64,000 nucleotides of DNA, from NCBI GenBank assembly GCA_021521415.1, contig JAIQDT010000838.1, positions 186,001 through 250,000 on the forward strand. Reading direction: 5' to 3'. This stretch comes from Bidens hawaiensis (taxonomy: Eukaryota > Streptophyta > Magnoliopsida > Asterales > Asteraceae). The notes beneath the pieces are model-generated. The model was given only the letters and a program-made list of their open reading frames with translations, searched no databases and was not told the origin of the DNA. Positions 9,773 through 20,400 of the stretch are shown piece by piece; position 1 is the first letter of the stretch; the number at the start of each line of letters is the position of its first letter. The translations under genes were made by a program, and so were the position numbers.

Positions 9773-10514
9773 GGATGAGGAAAACCTACACGCAGGTCAG
9801 ATAAGGGTAAAGTTTTGCCATCCTACTAAGTGCAAGTGACGGTTCTACCCGCACAATCACGAAAGAGGAAGCAAAACTTCACACCTATCAACCACGTTCA
9901 AAGGTTAACTTATCCTCAAAGGATGAGGAAAACCTACACGCAGGTCAGATAAGGGTAAAGTTTTGCCATCCTACTAAGTGCAAGTGACGGTTCTACCCGC
10001 ACAATCACGAAGGAGGAAGCAAAACTTCACACCTATCAACCACGTTCAAAGGTTAACTTATCCTCAAAGGATGAGGAAAACCTACACGCAGGTCAGATAA
10101 GGGTAAAGTTTTGCCATCCTACTAAGTGCAAGTGACGGTTCTACCCGCACAATCACGAAAGAGGAAGCAAAACTTTAACCCATTATCAACCACGTTCAAA
10201 GGTTAACTTATCCTCAAAGGATGAGGAAAACCTACACGCAGGTCAGATAAGGGTAAAGTTTTGCCATCCTACTAAGTGGAAGTGACGGTTCTACCCGCAC
10301 AATCACGAAAGAGGAAGCAAAACTTCACACCTATTATCAACCACGTTCAAAGGTTAACTTATCCTCAAAAGGATGAGGAAAACCTACACGCAGGTCAGAT
10401 GAAGGTTAAAGTTTAGCCATCCTACTAAGTGCAAGTGACGGTTCTACCCGCACAATCACGAAAGAGGAAGCAAAACTTTAACCCATTATCAACCACGTTC
10501 AACAGGTTAACTTA
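9773..10514 (+). repeat. Tandem array, five ~148-152-bp units
   Basis: Units start with ggatgaggaaaacctacacg at 9773, 9921, 10069, 10219 and 10371 (spacings 148, 148, 150, 152). Each carries gacggttctacccgcacaat and gaggaagcaaaactt. Copies are nearly identical. The array lies on the 3' side of the antisense gene. Confidence 0.95.
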
Positions 10515-10733
10515 TTCTAAACACTTGGAAAATTGCTAATTTAAACTAAATATGCAAGTCATAAGTTTATAAAGCAAGGAACCCAAAGAAGGAAATAACA
10601 ATCTTATACGCAAAAAGATTAATATTTCACAAATGAATTATTACAAGAATGGCCGGGTAACTACCCGCCTACGGAAAGAAAAATAAATACATCCGTACAA
10701 GACTATCCTAGCAATGGGAAGGGATCTTCGGGA

Positions 10734-13700
10734 TCAAGCCTCAGGGCCGCCTCCACTTGGACCCGCTCCATCAGAAGAACGGGGCGGTTCGAGGAAGGCT
10801 TTAAGGACAGCTAACCCATCATCAGCAGCAGCTACTTGGTTCACCTTCTCCACCACTGGATGCGGGAAGACGGCGTATTGATTTACTGCTTGGTCATATA
10901 TGGCTTCAGTATCAACATTGTACAAAGGGAAGTTGGAAGGCGGGAAGCCTTTCTCAACGAACCCTAGACCAAGCAGGAAGCCAGCCCGTTCCCCATCCTC
11001 GTGAGAAGCATTGAGGGCTGCACTCATAGCATCGTCGTAGGATGTCTCTGAGAAGACCCGATGCACAACCTACAAAGAAAATACAAGTGTTACACCTTTT
11101 CTATGTACAAAGGAAAGCGTGAAGTCGTAAAGCTAAAATACCTGAGGCAACGCTTCTCGAAGAAGCCATTCCTTGGCAACCAGAGCTTCTTGGAGGGCGG
11201 CTTGAGCTTGGGTGCGGGCGCGTTCGGCTTCGCTTTTATTGAGGTTGGCAAGTTGCACTTCCTTTGCAGCAGCCTCTTCAACGCCCTTAAGCTTCCGCTC
11301 GGTGTGGTCAAGCACGCCCCTCTGGTCCAGGATCTCTTGGAGCTTCTTGGCATCTTCCATCGCCAAGGCATCATGAGCACGTTGGAGAGCCTCTAATTTG
11401 GCCTTGAGCTCCTCGTTCTCCACGCGTAAAGGCTCAGCAACGGCTTCAGCCTTGGTGGCCCTCTCAGTTGCGTTCCTCGCAGTCTCCTTAGCCAGCCGAA
11501 GCTGTTCGTTAACAGCTTGGGCAGCCTTGGACCGGGCCTCGAGTCGCGCTTGAACTTCAACCTCGAGGGCCTTGAAGGCCTTCTCCTTCTCCGTAGCAGC
11601 TGCGGCCAACCGTTGGTTCTCCTCCCGAAGAGCCCGCGCCTGAGATACGTCCTTGGCGCGAGCTGCTTTCAACTTGTCGTTTTCACGACAAAGCAGCTCG
11701 ACGCGCGGCTGCATCCGGGCCTGGAGAACCCGAAGCTCATTGGTTAGCCTACCCTCCTGGTAGCTAGCCATGGCTTCCCCCAACGCACCATGAGGAGCAG
11801 CGTGGCGAGCCCAGTCCACGCACTCCACAGGGGTACGAAGGGTTGTTCCTCGGCGTATGTCCATCGCGGAACATACACTTCATTGGAATCCGACACTGCA
11901 AAGAACAAAAGAGCAGTTAGGAAAAAGATGATAAAAATTAAAAGTGAAAAAGGGCCAAAGGAACCCTACGCACCTGTAGGGTCTATAACAGGCCGATAGC
12001 CGCCGAACCCATCACCTGAACCCAAAGGAAACCCATCCAAAAGGTCAGGCAGATGGGAAGGTGGCAAAGATTGGCGAGTACTCCCATGCGTACCTGATGG
12101 GCCGGCCGTCGGTGCCGGTGGCGGGGGCATGGTGGCAGCCGCCGCAGTCGCTGCCGCAGAATTCGCAGCAATCGTAACCGCCGGCTCGGTGAAGGACGCT
12201 GTAAAAATCGCACTCACGGCCGGCGGTGACGTAAACTCGGCTGGAACAGTCGGCTCAGAGTGAGCAACTGAACCAGCGGGAGCAGGCGCAGGCGCCTGGG
12301 TCGACGCCTCAGGTAGGCTGACCAAGCCTACCGTCATCGGCGGAGAGGTACTACTCGGCACTCCACCCTGGAATGCGTCAACATCCACGCCTGCACAAGA
12401 AGATAAGTGTTAATAAATTTATGAAGTATGATAAATCTACAAAAAGAATGTTTATACTTACGGGTTTTCTTGAGCCTGAACGTACGGACGGGCGGAGATG
12501 AACCCGATGGAGCCGGTCTCTTGATGCCGGTCACCGTCGTCGTCGTTGGTTCTCCGGAGGTAACAGTCGTAGCCTCCGGAGCAGTGGTCTTCTCACCACC
12601 GGGGTTCCCCGCCACCTCTTCACTATCTGACTCGGTGTCAGATAGACGCACCGGATCAGCTGTGGAGGCCACCTTCTCCTTCCCTTTCCCGCCGGCAGCC
12701 TTCTTCTTCCGCACCAGCGGAGGACCATCTGCGGATTCCTCAGAAGAAGACAGGATGTAAGGAATTCCAGCAGCGGGTACAGCATTGAGGGGTTGAGGAT
12801 AGAATATCGCCTTACCTGGCCGCCGGTGGCTCAGGATCTCTTGGCCCGGCGGATAGACCTCCACAAACCGATCCGCCGTTTGCTCCAGGATGGGCAACTC
12901 ATTCTCGTCTAGAGCACGAGTACCCACCCGCACGGGACCGTCAGCTTCCCGCGGGTACAGGAGCGACTCCAAATCATTCCCCTCTGAAAGAAAAGAAACA
13001 GTTAGAAGACAAACTAATATCAGCAAAAAAGACAAGACATACCATAAGGAATAGAGTTCAAACCGTATTCGAGAAGGATGGGAAACCGAGACGCCTCCTT
13101 CCATACCCGGCTCATCCCCAACATCACCATCCCGGACTCCGCAAACCGGTAAACCGGAGATTGGACCCGGGATATCTTCGCGAACCACTCCACCTCCTGG
13201 TAGCTGGAAGCGTGAAGGCTCGGAAGCGCTTGCCCCTTCTTAAACTTCATGGCAATGGGAATGGCGCGGGCAGAAATGTAGAAGAACTCCCGCTTCCACG
13301 ATCGGAGACTGCGCTCGGTCACGCAAATCTTCAAACCCTTAATACGGGTTGTCAGGGTGTACCACCCCTGGACGCACCTCCAAGTATAGAAGGTCATCAG
13401 GCGGTCCACGTAGGGCTCAATACCCAGAATCCGGCACACCCACTCGAAGTGCCGGACCTTGGCAATCGCCATCGGATGCACCTCGGTCAGGTGCACACCG
13501 TGCCTCTCCAGGACACGGTACACAAACTTTGTCAATGGGAACCTAAGGTTCCCATAAACAAAGAATGCAGCATATACCCCGATCTTGCCACTGGGGGCAT
13601 CGTACACAGTCTGGTGGGATTCAGGAAACTCAGGCTCAAGAGACTCAAGCATGAATTTCCTGACGATATACTGGTACTGATCGACAGGTAGAGCACACTG

Positions 13701-13757
13701 GCACTCGCCAGCAGTACTCCTATCGTCGGCTACAGCTTCAGCATCATGGGAAGACAT
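10734..13757 (-). pseudogene. Five-exon antisense gene inside the retrotransposon, putative gypsy-type 'transposase' family, one frameshift
   Basis: Exons on the minus strand: 13757-13043, 12983-12462, 12390-11974, 11895-11142 and 11069-10734. All four introns (59, 71, 78 and 72 nt) have GT-AG ends with polypyrimidine tracts, and phases agree (1,1,1,0). The start is ATG at 13757 (MSSHDAEAV) and the stop is TGA at 10736-10734. Exon 1 resembles the plant domain named 'putative gypsy-type transposase' (PF04195, from recall; motifs FPLTKFVYRVLERHGVHLTEVHP and a WYTL/SWKREFFYI region). Exons 2-3 are proline/serine/acidic and low complexity. Exon 4 encodes a long charged helical, probably coiled-coil segment. 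Exon 5 is a short conserved-looking tail. Exon 4 changes frame near 11840: exactly one base is missing between the VYVPRWTYAEE frame and the following RTPVECVDWARH frame, so this copy should not give the full protein of about 915 residues. Molecular function is unknown. Alternative: a captured host gene. Confidence 0.8.
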
Positions 13758-13877
13758 TTTGCAGAAAGAAGAAAGTGATTTCGGGAAAATGCTTGCCTGA
13801 AAAGGGGAGTATTTGCCGGAAATCACTAAAAAGAAGAAGAGAGGTGAAAGTGTGGATTACAAAGAGGCCTCTCCCCC

Positions 13878-13885
13878 TTTATATA
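13878..13885 (-). promoter_or_regulatory. TATA box of the antisense gene
   Basis: Minus strand TATATAAA followed by a GGGGGAGAGG leader, about 120 nt upstream of the ATG at 13757. A G-box (CACGTG, 13954-13959) lies about 70 bp further upstream. This layout resembles a normal plant core promoter and argues that the antisense frame is expressed rather than a chance ORF. Confidence 0.6.
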
Positions 13886-14234
13886 CTAATCGCAATTAAT
13901 GCGGTGAATTTAATGCGAAGGAGAGAGAAATCGAAGGTGCAATGAAACGATGACACGTGGCAGAAAGCAGGCTGGCAACAGCTGTTGACAGGACGTGTGC
14001 CAGTAATTTCGCGGCCACGCGCCCGAAAAATCGCGCCCACGCGCCGTAAAAAGCGTCTGGAATGACCATATAATGTCACGTCACCATAACTTCCTGCACG
14101 TTCTGACACAGTCAGAAGAAACCGTCGCACGATGTTTCAGAGGTTTGGACTGTTCCTACCTTTCCACCAACCTTTCGAATTTCAAAATTCAAAATTTGAA
14201 AATATTAAAAAGTAAGCGGGAAAATACCCCCTTA

Positions 14235-14715
14235 CCTTGGCAAACAAGTAACCGTAAGACGGATGCGGGTACAGTGTTAAGGCAAAACCCTTCACATACC
14301 TAGCACCCGCAGGGAATTGAAGCCAAGAAAACCTTGGCAAACAAGTAACCGTAAGACGGATGCGGGTACAGTGAAGGCAAAACCCTTCACATACCTAGCA
14401 CCCGCAGGGAATTGAAGCCAAGAAAACCTTGGCGAACAAGTAACCGTAAGACGGATGCGGGTACAGTGTTAAGGCAAAACCCTTCACATACCTAGCACCC
14501 GCAGGGAATTGAAGCCAAGTACCTCGGCAACCAAGTAACTCTAAGACGGGTGCGGGTACAGTGTAAAGGCAAAACCCTTCACATACCTAGCACCCGCAGG
14601 GAATTGACGCCAGGAATACCTTGGAAGTAAAGTAACCGTAAGACGAGCGCAGGTACAGTGTTAAGGCAAAACCCTTCACATACCTAGCGCTCCGCTGGGA
14701 ATTGAAACCAAGAAG
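14235..14715 (+). repeat. Tandem array, five ~96-bp units
   Basis: Units start with ccttggcaaacaagtaaccg at about 14235, 14332, 14427, 14522 and 14619 (spacings 95-97). The first three are nearly identical and the last two diverged. Each contains aaggcaaaacccttcacata and cacccgcagggaattg. The aggcaaaacccttcacataccta stretch distantly resembles gaagcaaaacttcacaccta in the 148-bp array. It lies about 350 bp upstream of the antisense TATA box. Confidence 0.95.
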
Positions 14716-15083
14716 GATCTTCTGGGCAATGCTTGCGGAAACGGAAATAACATCCCCGCATAGCGGGAACGTCGAGAACTACGTTGTTTGAAGCTCCAGG
14801 ATGGAATTGGTGGTTTTAACATAATTGATCACTATGTTCAAAACTACCAAAACCTCATGGAGAATCCACACAAGTGGGACTCAACGCTCCTGACTTGCGA
14901 GGAGGTTACAGACCTGCCCGCATCATACCCAAAGACCAAGCAGGAAACTCGGGAATTTCTGCAAGTGACAAGGACTTCCGCGGGAGGAATCCCCATGGAA
15001 AACCTTAAAAAACCCTTTTCAAAACCCTTTGCTTAAGTCCAAAAGTTCACCTCACTTTATTAAACACGCATGAGAAGAACATT
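14716..15083 (+). other. Non-coding tail of the interior
   Basis: Sequence between the second array and the polypurine tract. An 82-codon open frame (14788-15036) shows no retroelement motif, and I regard it as chance. Confidence 0.5.
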
Positions 15084-15097
15084 GGACTGGGGGGACT
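15084..15097 (+). other. Polypurine-type tract before the 3' LTR
   Basis: ggactggggggact directly precedes the 3' LTR start (TGAAGAGG), where plus-strand DNA synthesis is primed. It is not purely purine. Confidence 0.6.
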
Positions 15098-16071
15098 TGA
15101 AGAGGTAGGTCCCAGCAGAGCCCAGTTGGACCCGCAAGACTCACCTTGAAGAGGGACGTCTGCGCAGAAACCAACTGGATCCGCAGGACCAACCATGCTC
15201 AGAGACGTGACGTCCTTACGCGCAGTACGCAAGCTGTTCCCGCAGGAAATGCCTCCCAATGGTGAAGGACTCCGCCTGTCCCCGCAGCCTCGGATACAAG
15301 CCATTAGGGAAGGCCACCCGCGCAGCAAGGCTACACGCACAAGGTACTTAGCTCTCAATCACAGTGTCACCTGAAGGAATGAGCGAAGCCGGGAACAGTC
15401 CCGCACAAGGGCGGGAGGGGGAATACTCCCGCCCAAATAAGCCAGTCCGTACGATACGGGAAGATCTTCTGTACTGTACCTGATGAGGTATGGGAAAAAG
15501 ATCTGACTAAAGATACGACAGCTTATGGACAACAGTATGGCGAGCAGCATGCTCCTACACTGTATCACTATTAGCCGCTGCCTACTCACCAACTCTTGTC
15601 ATACCACGTGCGTAGCCGGCAGTTGGTGGAAAAGGAATAGTGTATAGCAGGCCTGGTCGCTATCAGCCGCTACCTACCCACCAACTACCAGCAGGACACG
15701 TGCGTAGGCTACTGTTGGTGGAACAGGAACACTGTTGCAGCCGGCCATACCTCCTTGGAAACCTACCTTCGGCTATAAATACCCCATATGGTATGATCAT
15801 CTCATCTTATCTTACATCATCATATTATACCTGATATCTGCTCTAGCAATCTCTTAATATACTTTTATATTTAAAGAGCAATCTAGTCTGATTCTCACGC
15901 CGGAGGGTGGTCACAAGGAGGAACCCCCCCCTTCTCAGTGACGAGCTCACGGTGTCTGTTTTGCAGGTTATCAGAAGAACCATCTTCCAAGGGTCTAACC
16001 CCTCGTGGGAAACATCTATCTAACCCCCAGGTTACCAGTAATCTGCCCGGGGTCCGGTTAGTGTTTCTTCA
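15098..16071 (+). repeat. 3' LTR of the gag-only retrotransposon
   Basis: 974 bp, the partner of 6759-7733. It carries the same U3 duplicated module and TATA box (15774-15781) and is followed by TSD tagac. Confidence 0.95.
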
Positions 16072-16193
16072 TAGACCAATCCATGTTTTTGATTGTCTGA
16101 AGTCATAGTATTGCTCTTAGTCTTATTGAAGTCAAACTTGACATTGGTATATCCAACAGGTTCATTGACGCTGGACATCCATCCGGTTCCCAT
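16072..16193 (-). pseudogene. 5' part of the short open frame split by the retrotransposon
   Basis: Minus-strand frame from ATG 16193-16191 to the TSD; see 6717-6758 for the remainder. The product is unidentified. Confidence 0.25.
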
Positions 16194-16214
16194 GGATCAA
16201 TTGATAAAAATAGT

Positions 16215-16375
16215 AAACGAGCCAAGCCTGAGCCGAGCTCGAGCTTCAGAATCTACTCACAAGCCGAGCTCGAGCTTTGAAAATAGAGCTCGAAACAAGC
16301 CGGGTTCGAGCTCGAGCTCCATATAAGTTAAACAAGCCGAGCTCGAGCCTAGTCGAGCTCAGGCTTGGCTCGTTT
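16215..16375. mobile_element. Small inverted-repeat element rich in GAGCTCGAGC
   Basis: A perfect 19-bp inverted repeat aaacgagccaagcctgagc (16215-16233) and its complement (16357-16375) bounds a segment made of gagctcgagc motifs. This is the style of short non-autonomous hAT elements in plants. The right side continues into gtacccctagc, a likely original terminus, but the left side lacks it and no TSD is evident. Confidence 0.6.
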
Positions 16376-16384
16376 GTACCCCTA

Positions 16385-17192
16385 GCTATAGGAATCAGGA
16401 CAATCATGTTTTCATGTTCATGTTTTTTTTATTTCATTTTCATAGGTTGAATAATTTTGTTGTCAAACTTTTTTATTGAATTGTCGAATTATTAAAACTA
16501 TATTATAAGTTATCTGGTTTTTATACTAGTTCCAAACAAATATACGTTTGGTGACGAAGATACTTTTAAAATTTTGAAGTAAAAGAAATATAAAATGATC
16601 AAAAGCCAAGTTAGATTTAGTAAATGAAACTAAATAAACACTTTTTAACCCAAAAAAAAAGGTTAAACAGTTAGATATTTTTTATAGATGATATTTTCTT
16701 TTCGCCCTCTCTCTGAATAGTTTTTAATTTTTAGCTATATTGACGCAAGTAATTAAAGTTTTTCTATATATACCATAGACATATATATATATATATATTA
16801 ACAAAGTCTATCTTCTAACATAAAACATTAAAACTTGTGTTCAAAAGCTTTAAAATATTGAAAGATGGTTGTTTAGGCGAGAGTGTGTATGTTTGGGATC
16901 CAAAATTGTAAAAGGTCTGATCTTTTTTTTTTTTTGAAACATCTTGCAAGATGGTTGTTTATAAAATATACTAATCAAACAACTTATTTTTTAAAAAACA
17001 TTAGTTAGAGATAAATCAAATGGGATTATACTAATATGGTGTAGAAAATATAAACAAACAGTCAATACATTTGCTTAAGATAAATCAAACAAGTTCCAGA
17101 GTCAAAATAAAAATTAACTAAACTGTAAAATCCTGCAAGTAAAAACCATCAAAATCCCACCCGCCGCCACAAACCAAGCTCTCAGAACCTGG
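16385..17192. other. AT-rich intergenic sequence
   Basis: Contains a short (AT)n run near 16780 and a T-run near 16925. No gene was recognised. Confidence 0.5.
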
Positions 17193-17453
17193 TCATACCA
17201 AGCCAATAAAGACCACCGAACCATCTCCTGGTGTCGATCCAGGGCTGGGTACAAGATTATCAGCACCATCTTGAAGCTTTACAGAGCCAAAGTCAAGGAT
17301 CCCATTGGCGAATAAAATAAGTTGAGATGTAATTCTCCTTGGTCGGCTCCAATCCGAGATAGTCATGGCCAGTACAATACAAACCAAAATCAACCAAATT
17401 CCGCTCGCTTTAGTAATGGCCTTCATCTCAGCCAGATACTCTTGAGCCGCCAT
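17193..17453 (-). CDS. Possible small membrane protein or gene fragment, 86 aa
   Basis: A minus-strand frame from ATG at 17453 (MAAQEYLAEMKAITKASGIW) to a stop at 17193. Residues about 17-33 (ASGIWLILVCIVLAMTI) form a plausible single membrane helix after an amphipathic N-terminus. The rest is polar with a glycine/serine/proline-rich tail. I do not recognise the family. The upstream flank turns into the tandem array within about 30 bp, so no proper promoter is visible. It could be a fragment of a larger gene cut by the array, or a chance ORF. Confidence 0.25.
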   Translation of the reverse strand: MAAQEYLAEMKAITKASGIWLILVCIVLAMTISDWSRPRRITSQLILFANGILDFGSVKLQDGADNLVPSPGSTPGDGSVVFIGLV

Positions 17454-17482
17454 AGACTTTCCAACCCGCTTCACAACCACGC

Positions 17483-20400
17483 CTTCTAGAAGTTTGTGAT
17501 TAAGTTCTGATTAAGTTTAGAGAGAGAGAGGGGGGGGGGATTTCTTTTCGGTTGGTAGCTGCCCATTAATCAACCTACCAATTTTCAATGGATGAACTGA
17601 AGTTTGTGACATGCACATCGATAGATATACAACATATCATGATTAAGGGAATAGCATGACAGGATGAACATCTTCTCACATGTTAAAAAATTACCATAAA
17701 ATGCAAGAAACCAATCTTCATAAGTTATAGATGTGTGGACCACCGGACACCATTGTCTTATTGTGATTTATGATAAATTAAAGTGACCGGTACATATAAT
17801 TAACTCTTAATAATATCCAGGTGGGGATGTTTGCGCTTTAGGCCATTGAAATTTTGAGGTCTCGTTTATTATGAAAAAGTTATTATATATATATAGTATA
17901 AATGGTTTGGTGCCACAAAGATTTTTTTGATTATTTTATTAGTTTTGTTTTGTTTTTACGTAAATTATTTTGGTTTCTAAATAATTATGATATGTTGCTG
18001 GGTTGGTTGTTTGCTAAATTCCTTAAGGCTTAGGAAAAGAAACTTTTCCAATGTAAGATCGAGGAGTAGGAGGCGCACATTAAGTAGAGATTTTTGGAAT
18101 TTATTTATTTACTAGCTTTTGAACCCGTGTATTACACGGAATTTATTAAATGATAAATACAAATAAGGTTCGTTATTTCAATTGTATTATCAAAATATTT
18201 ATGAATTAATTTAACATATAAAGTAAAAAATTATGAGTTAAATTGTTTTTCAATTCACGACTTATGAAACGTATCTTTTCTATGTTTCACCCCGTGTATT
18301 ACACATGATGAAAATATGAACTTAATGTAATTTCTCGTGTAACAATATTAAAAAGATGACGATTAATGTATATACAGACAATAATATACAGCATAATGCC
18401 ATTAAACAATATAAATACATACCTATATATATATTTTCTATCATTGTGAAAAACAGAATAATAAATTATATTTAGCATCAACTTTTTATGAAAGGTGATT
18501 ATAAATGTGACACTTACACACCCATAAATAATTTAGAGTTAAGTGTCATTTTCATACCTGAGGTTTGACCAACTATGCAGTTTTAGTAACTTTTTTAAAT
18601 TTCTTGCAAATTAACACCTGACATTTCCAAAATAATGCTATTTTCCACTGTTTTTAACAAAAATAAACAAACGAAAACACTAACTTTAACAAAGTAGTTC
18701 GGCTAATTTATTTTTTTTGTTTAAAATGTGGTTTGGTTCGTTCTTTTTTGCTAAAAAAAGTGTCTCGGATCGTTTGTCTTTGTTAAAAAAAAGTGGTTCG
18801 GTTTGCTTGTTTTTTTTTAAATAGTTCGGTTCATCTAGTTTTGTTAAAAAAAAAGTGTTCAGGTACATCGATTACAACAGCTGCCATGATTATGGAGTAA
18901 AAGTGTGTGCGATCTAGAAGTTCCGATTAAGTTTAGAGAGAGTCGGGGGGGATTTCTTTTCGGTTGGTAGCTACCCATTAATCAACCTACCAATTTTCAA
19001 CGGCTGAACTGAAGTTTGTGACCTGCACATTGATAGATATACAACATATCATGATTAAGGGAATAGCATGACAGGATGAACATCTTCTCACATGTTAAAA
19101 AATTACCATGAAATGCAAGAAACCAATCTTTCTAAGTTTTGATGTGTGGACCACCGGACACCATTGTCTTATTATGATTTAGGATAAATTAAAGTGACTG
19201 TTACATATAATTAGCTCTTTATAATATTCGGGTAGGGTTGTTTGCGCTTTTCCTGACAAACAAGCCAAGCAGGTAAGGCTTTAGGCCATCGAAATTTTGA
19301 TGTCTCGTTTATAATGAAAAAGTTATTATATATATAATATAAAAGGTTTGGTGCCACAAAGATTTCTTTAATTATTTTATTAGTTTTGTTTTGTTTTTAC
19401 GTAAATTATTTTGGTTTCTAAATAATTATGATATGTTGCTGGGTTGGTTGTTTGCTAAATTCCTTAAGGCTTAGGAAAAGAAACTTTTCCAATTTAAGAT
19501 CGAGGAGTGGGAGGCGCACATTAAGTAGATTTTCTTGGAATTTATTTATTTACTAGCGTTGAACCCGTGTATTACACAGGATTTATCAAATGATAAATAC
19601 AAATAAGATTCGTTATTTCAATTGTATTTTCAAAATATTTATTAATTAATTTAACATATAAAGTAAAAAATTATGAGTTATAGTGTTTTTTAGTTCACGA
19701 CTTATGAAACCTAAATATATATTTTCTATATTTGTGAAAAAGAGCCACAAACCCAATAATTGATTATATTTAGCATTAACTTTTTATGAAAGGTGATTAT
19801 AAATGTGACACTTCCCTATAAATAAGTAGAGTTAAGTGTTATTTATACCTAAGGTTTGACCAATTAGGCAGCTTTACTAACTTTTTTAAATTTCTTACAA
19901 ATCAACACCTGGCATTTCCAAAATAATGCTATTTTCCACCGTTTTTAACAAAAATAAACAAACAAAAACACTTTTTCTTAACAAAGTAGTTCGACTCATT
20001 TATTTTTTTTGTTAAAAATGTGGTTTGGTTCGTTCGTTTTTGCTAAAAAAAAGTGTCTTGGATCATTTGTCTTTGTTAAAAAAAAGTGGTTCGGTTTGCT
20101 TGTTTTTTTAAGTAGTTCGGTTCATTTATTTTTGTTAAAAAAAAGTGCTTAGGTACAACGATTACAACAGCTGTCATTATTACGTAGGAAAAGTGTGTGC
20201 GATCTAGAAGTTCCGATTAAGTTTAGAGAGGGGGGGGGGGTTTCTTTTTTGTTGGTAGCTACCCATTAATCAACCTACCAATTTTCAATGGCTGAACTAA
20301 AGTTTGTGACCCGCACATTGATAGATATACAACATAACATGATTAAGGAAATAGCTTGACAGGATGAACATCTTCTCACATTTAAAAAAATTACCATAAA

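Larger units (their letters stand above)
6759..16071 (+). mobile_element. Complete non-autonomous LTR retrotransposon (gag-only, with antisense gene), 9.3 kb
   Basis: Two near-identical LTRs (6759-7733 and 15098-16071) flank a 7.4-kb interior, and a perfect 5-bp duplication tagac lies at 6754-6758 and 16072-16076. A PBS follows the 5' LTR and a purine-rich tract precedes the 3' LTR. The interior holds gag on the plus strand, a ~148-bp tandem array, a five-exon gene on the minus strand and a ~96-bp tandem array. No protease, reverse transcriptase, RNase H or integrase can be found in any frame, so it must have been copied by another element's enzymes. By eye the LTRs differ at about five substitutions and one C-run length change over 974 bp (about 0.5%), so insertion is recent. 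Confidence 0.95.

Noticed and set aside
13161..13691. 176-codon plus-strand ORF in the antisense gene
   Set aside because: Reverse shadow of exon 1 of the minus-strand gene, which has splice sites, a TATA box and a domain.
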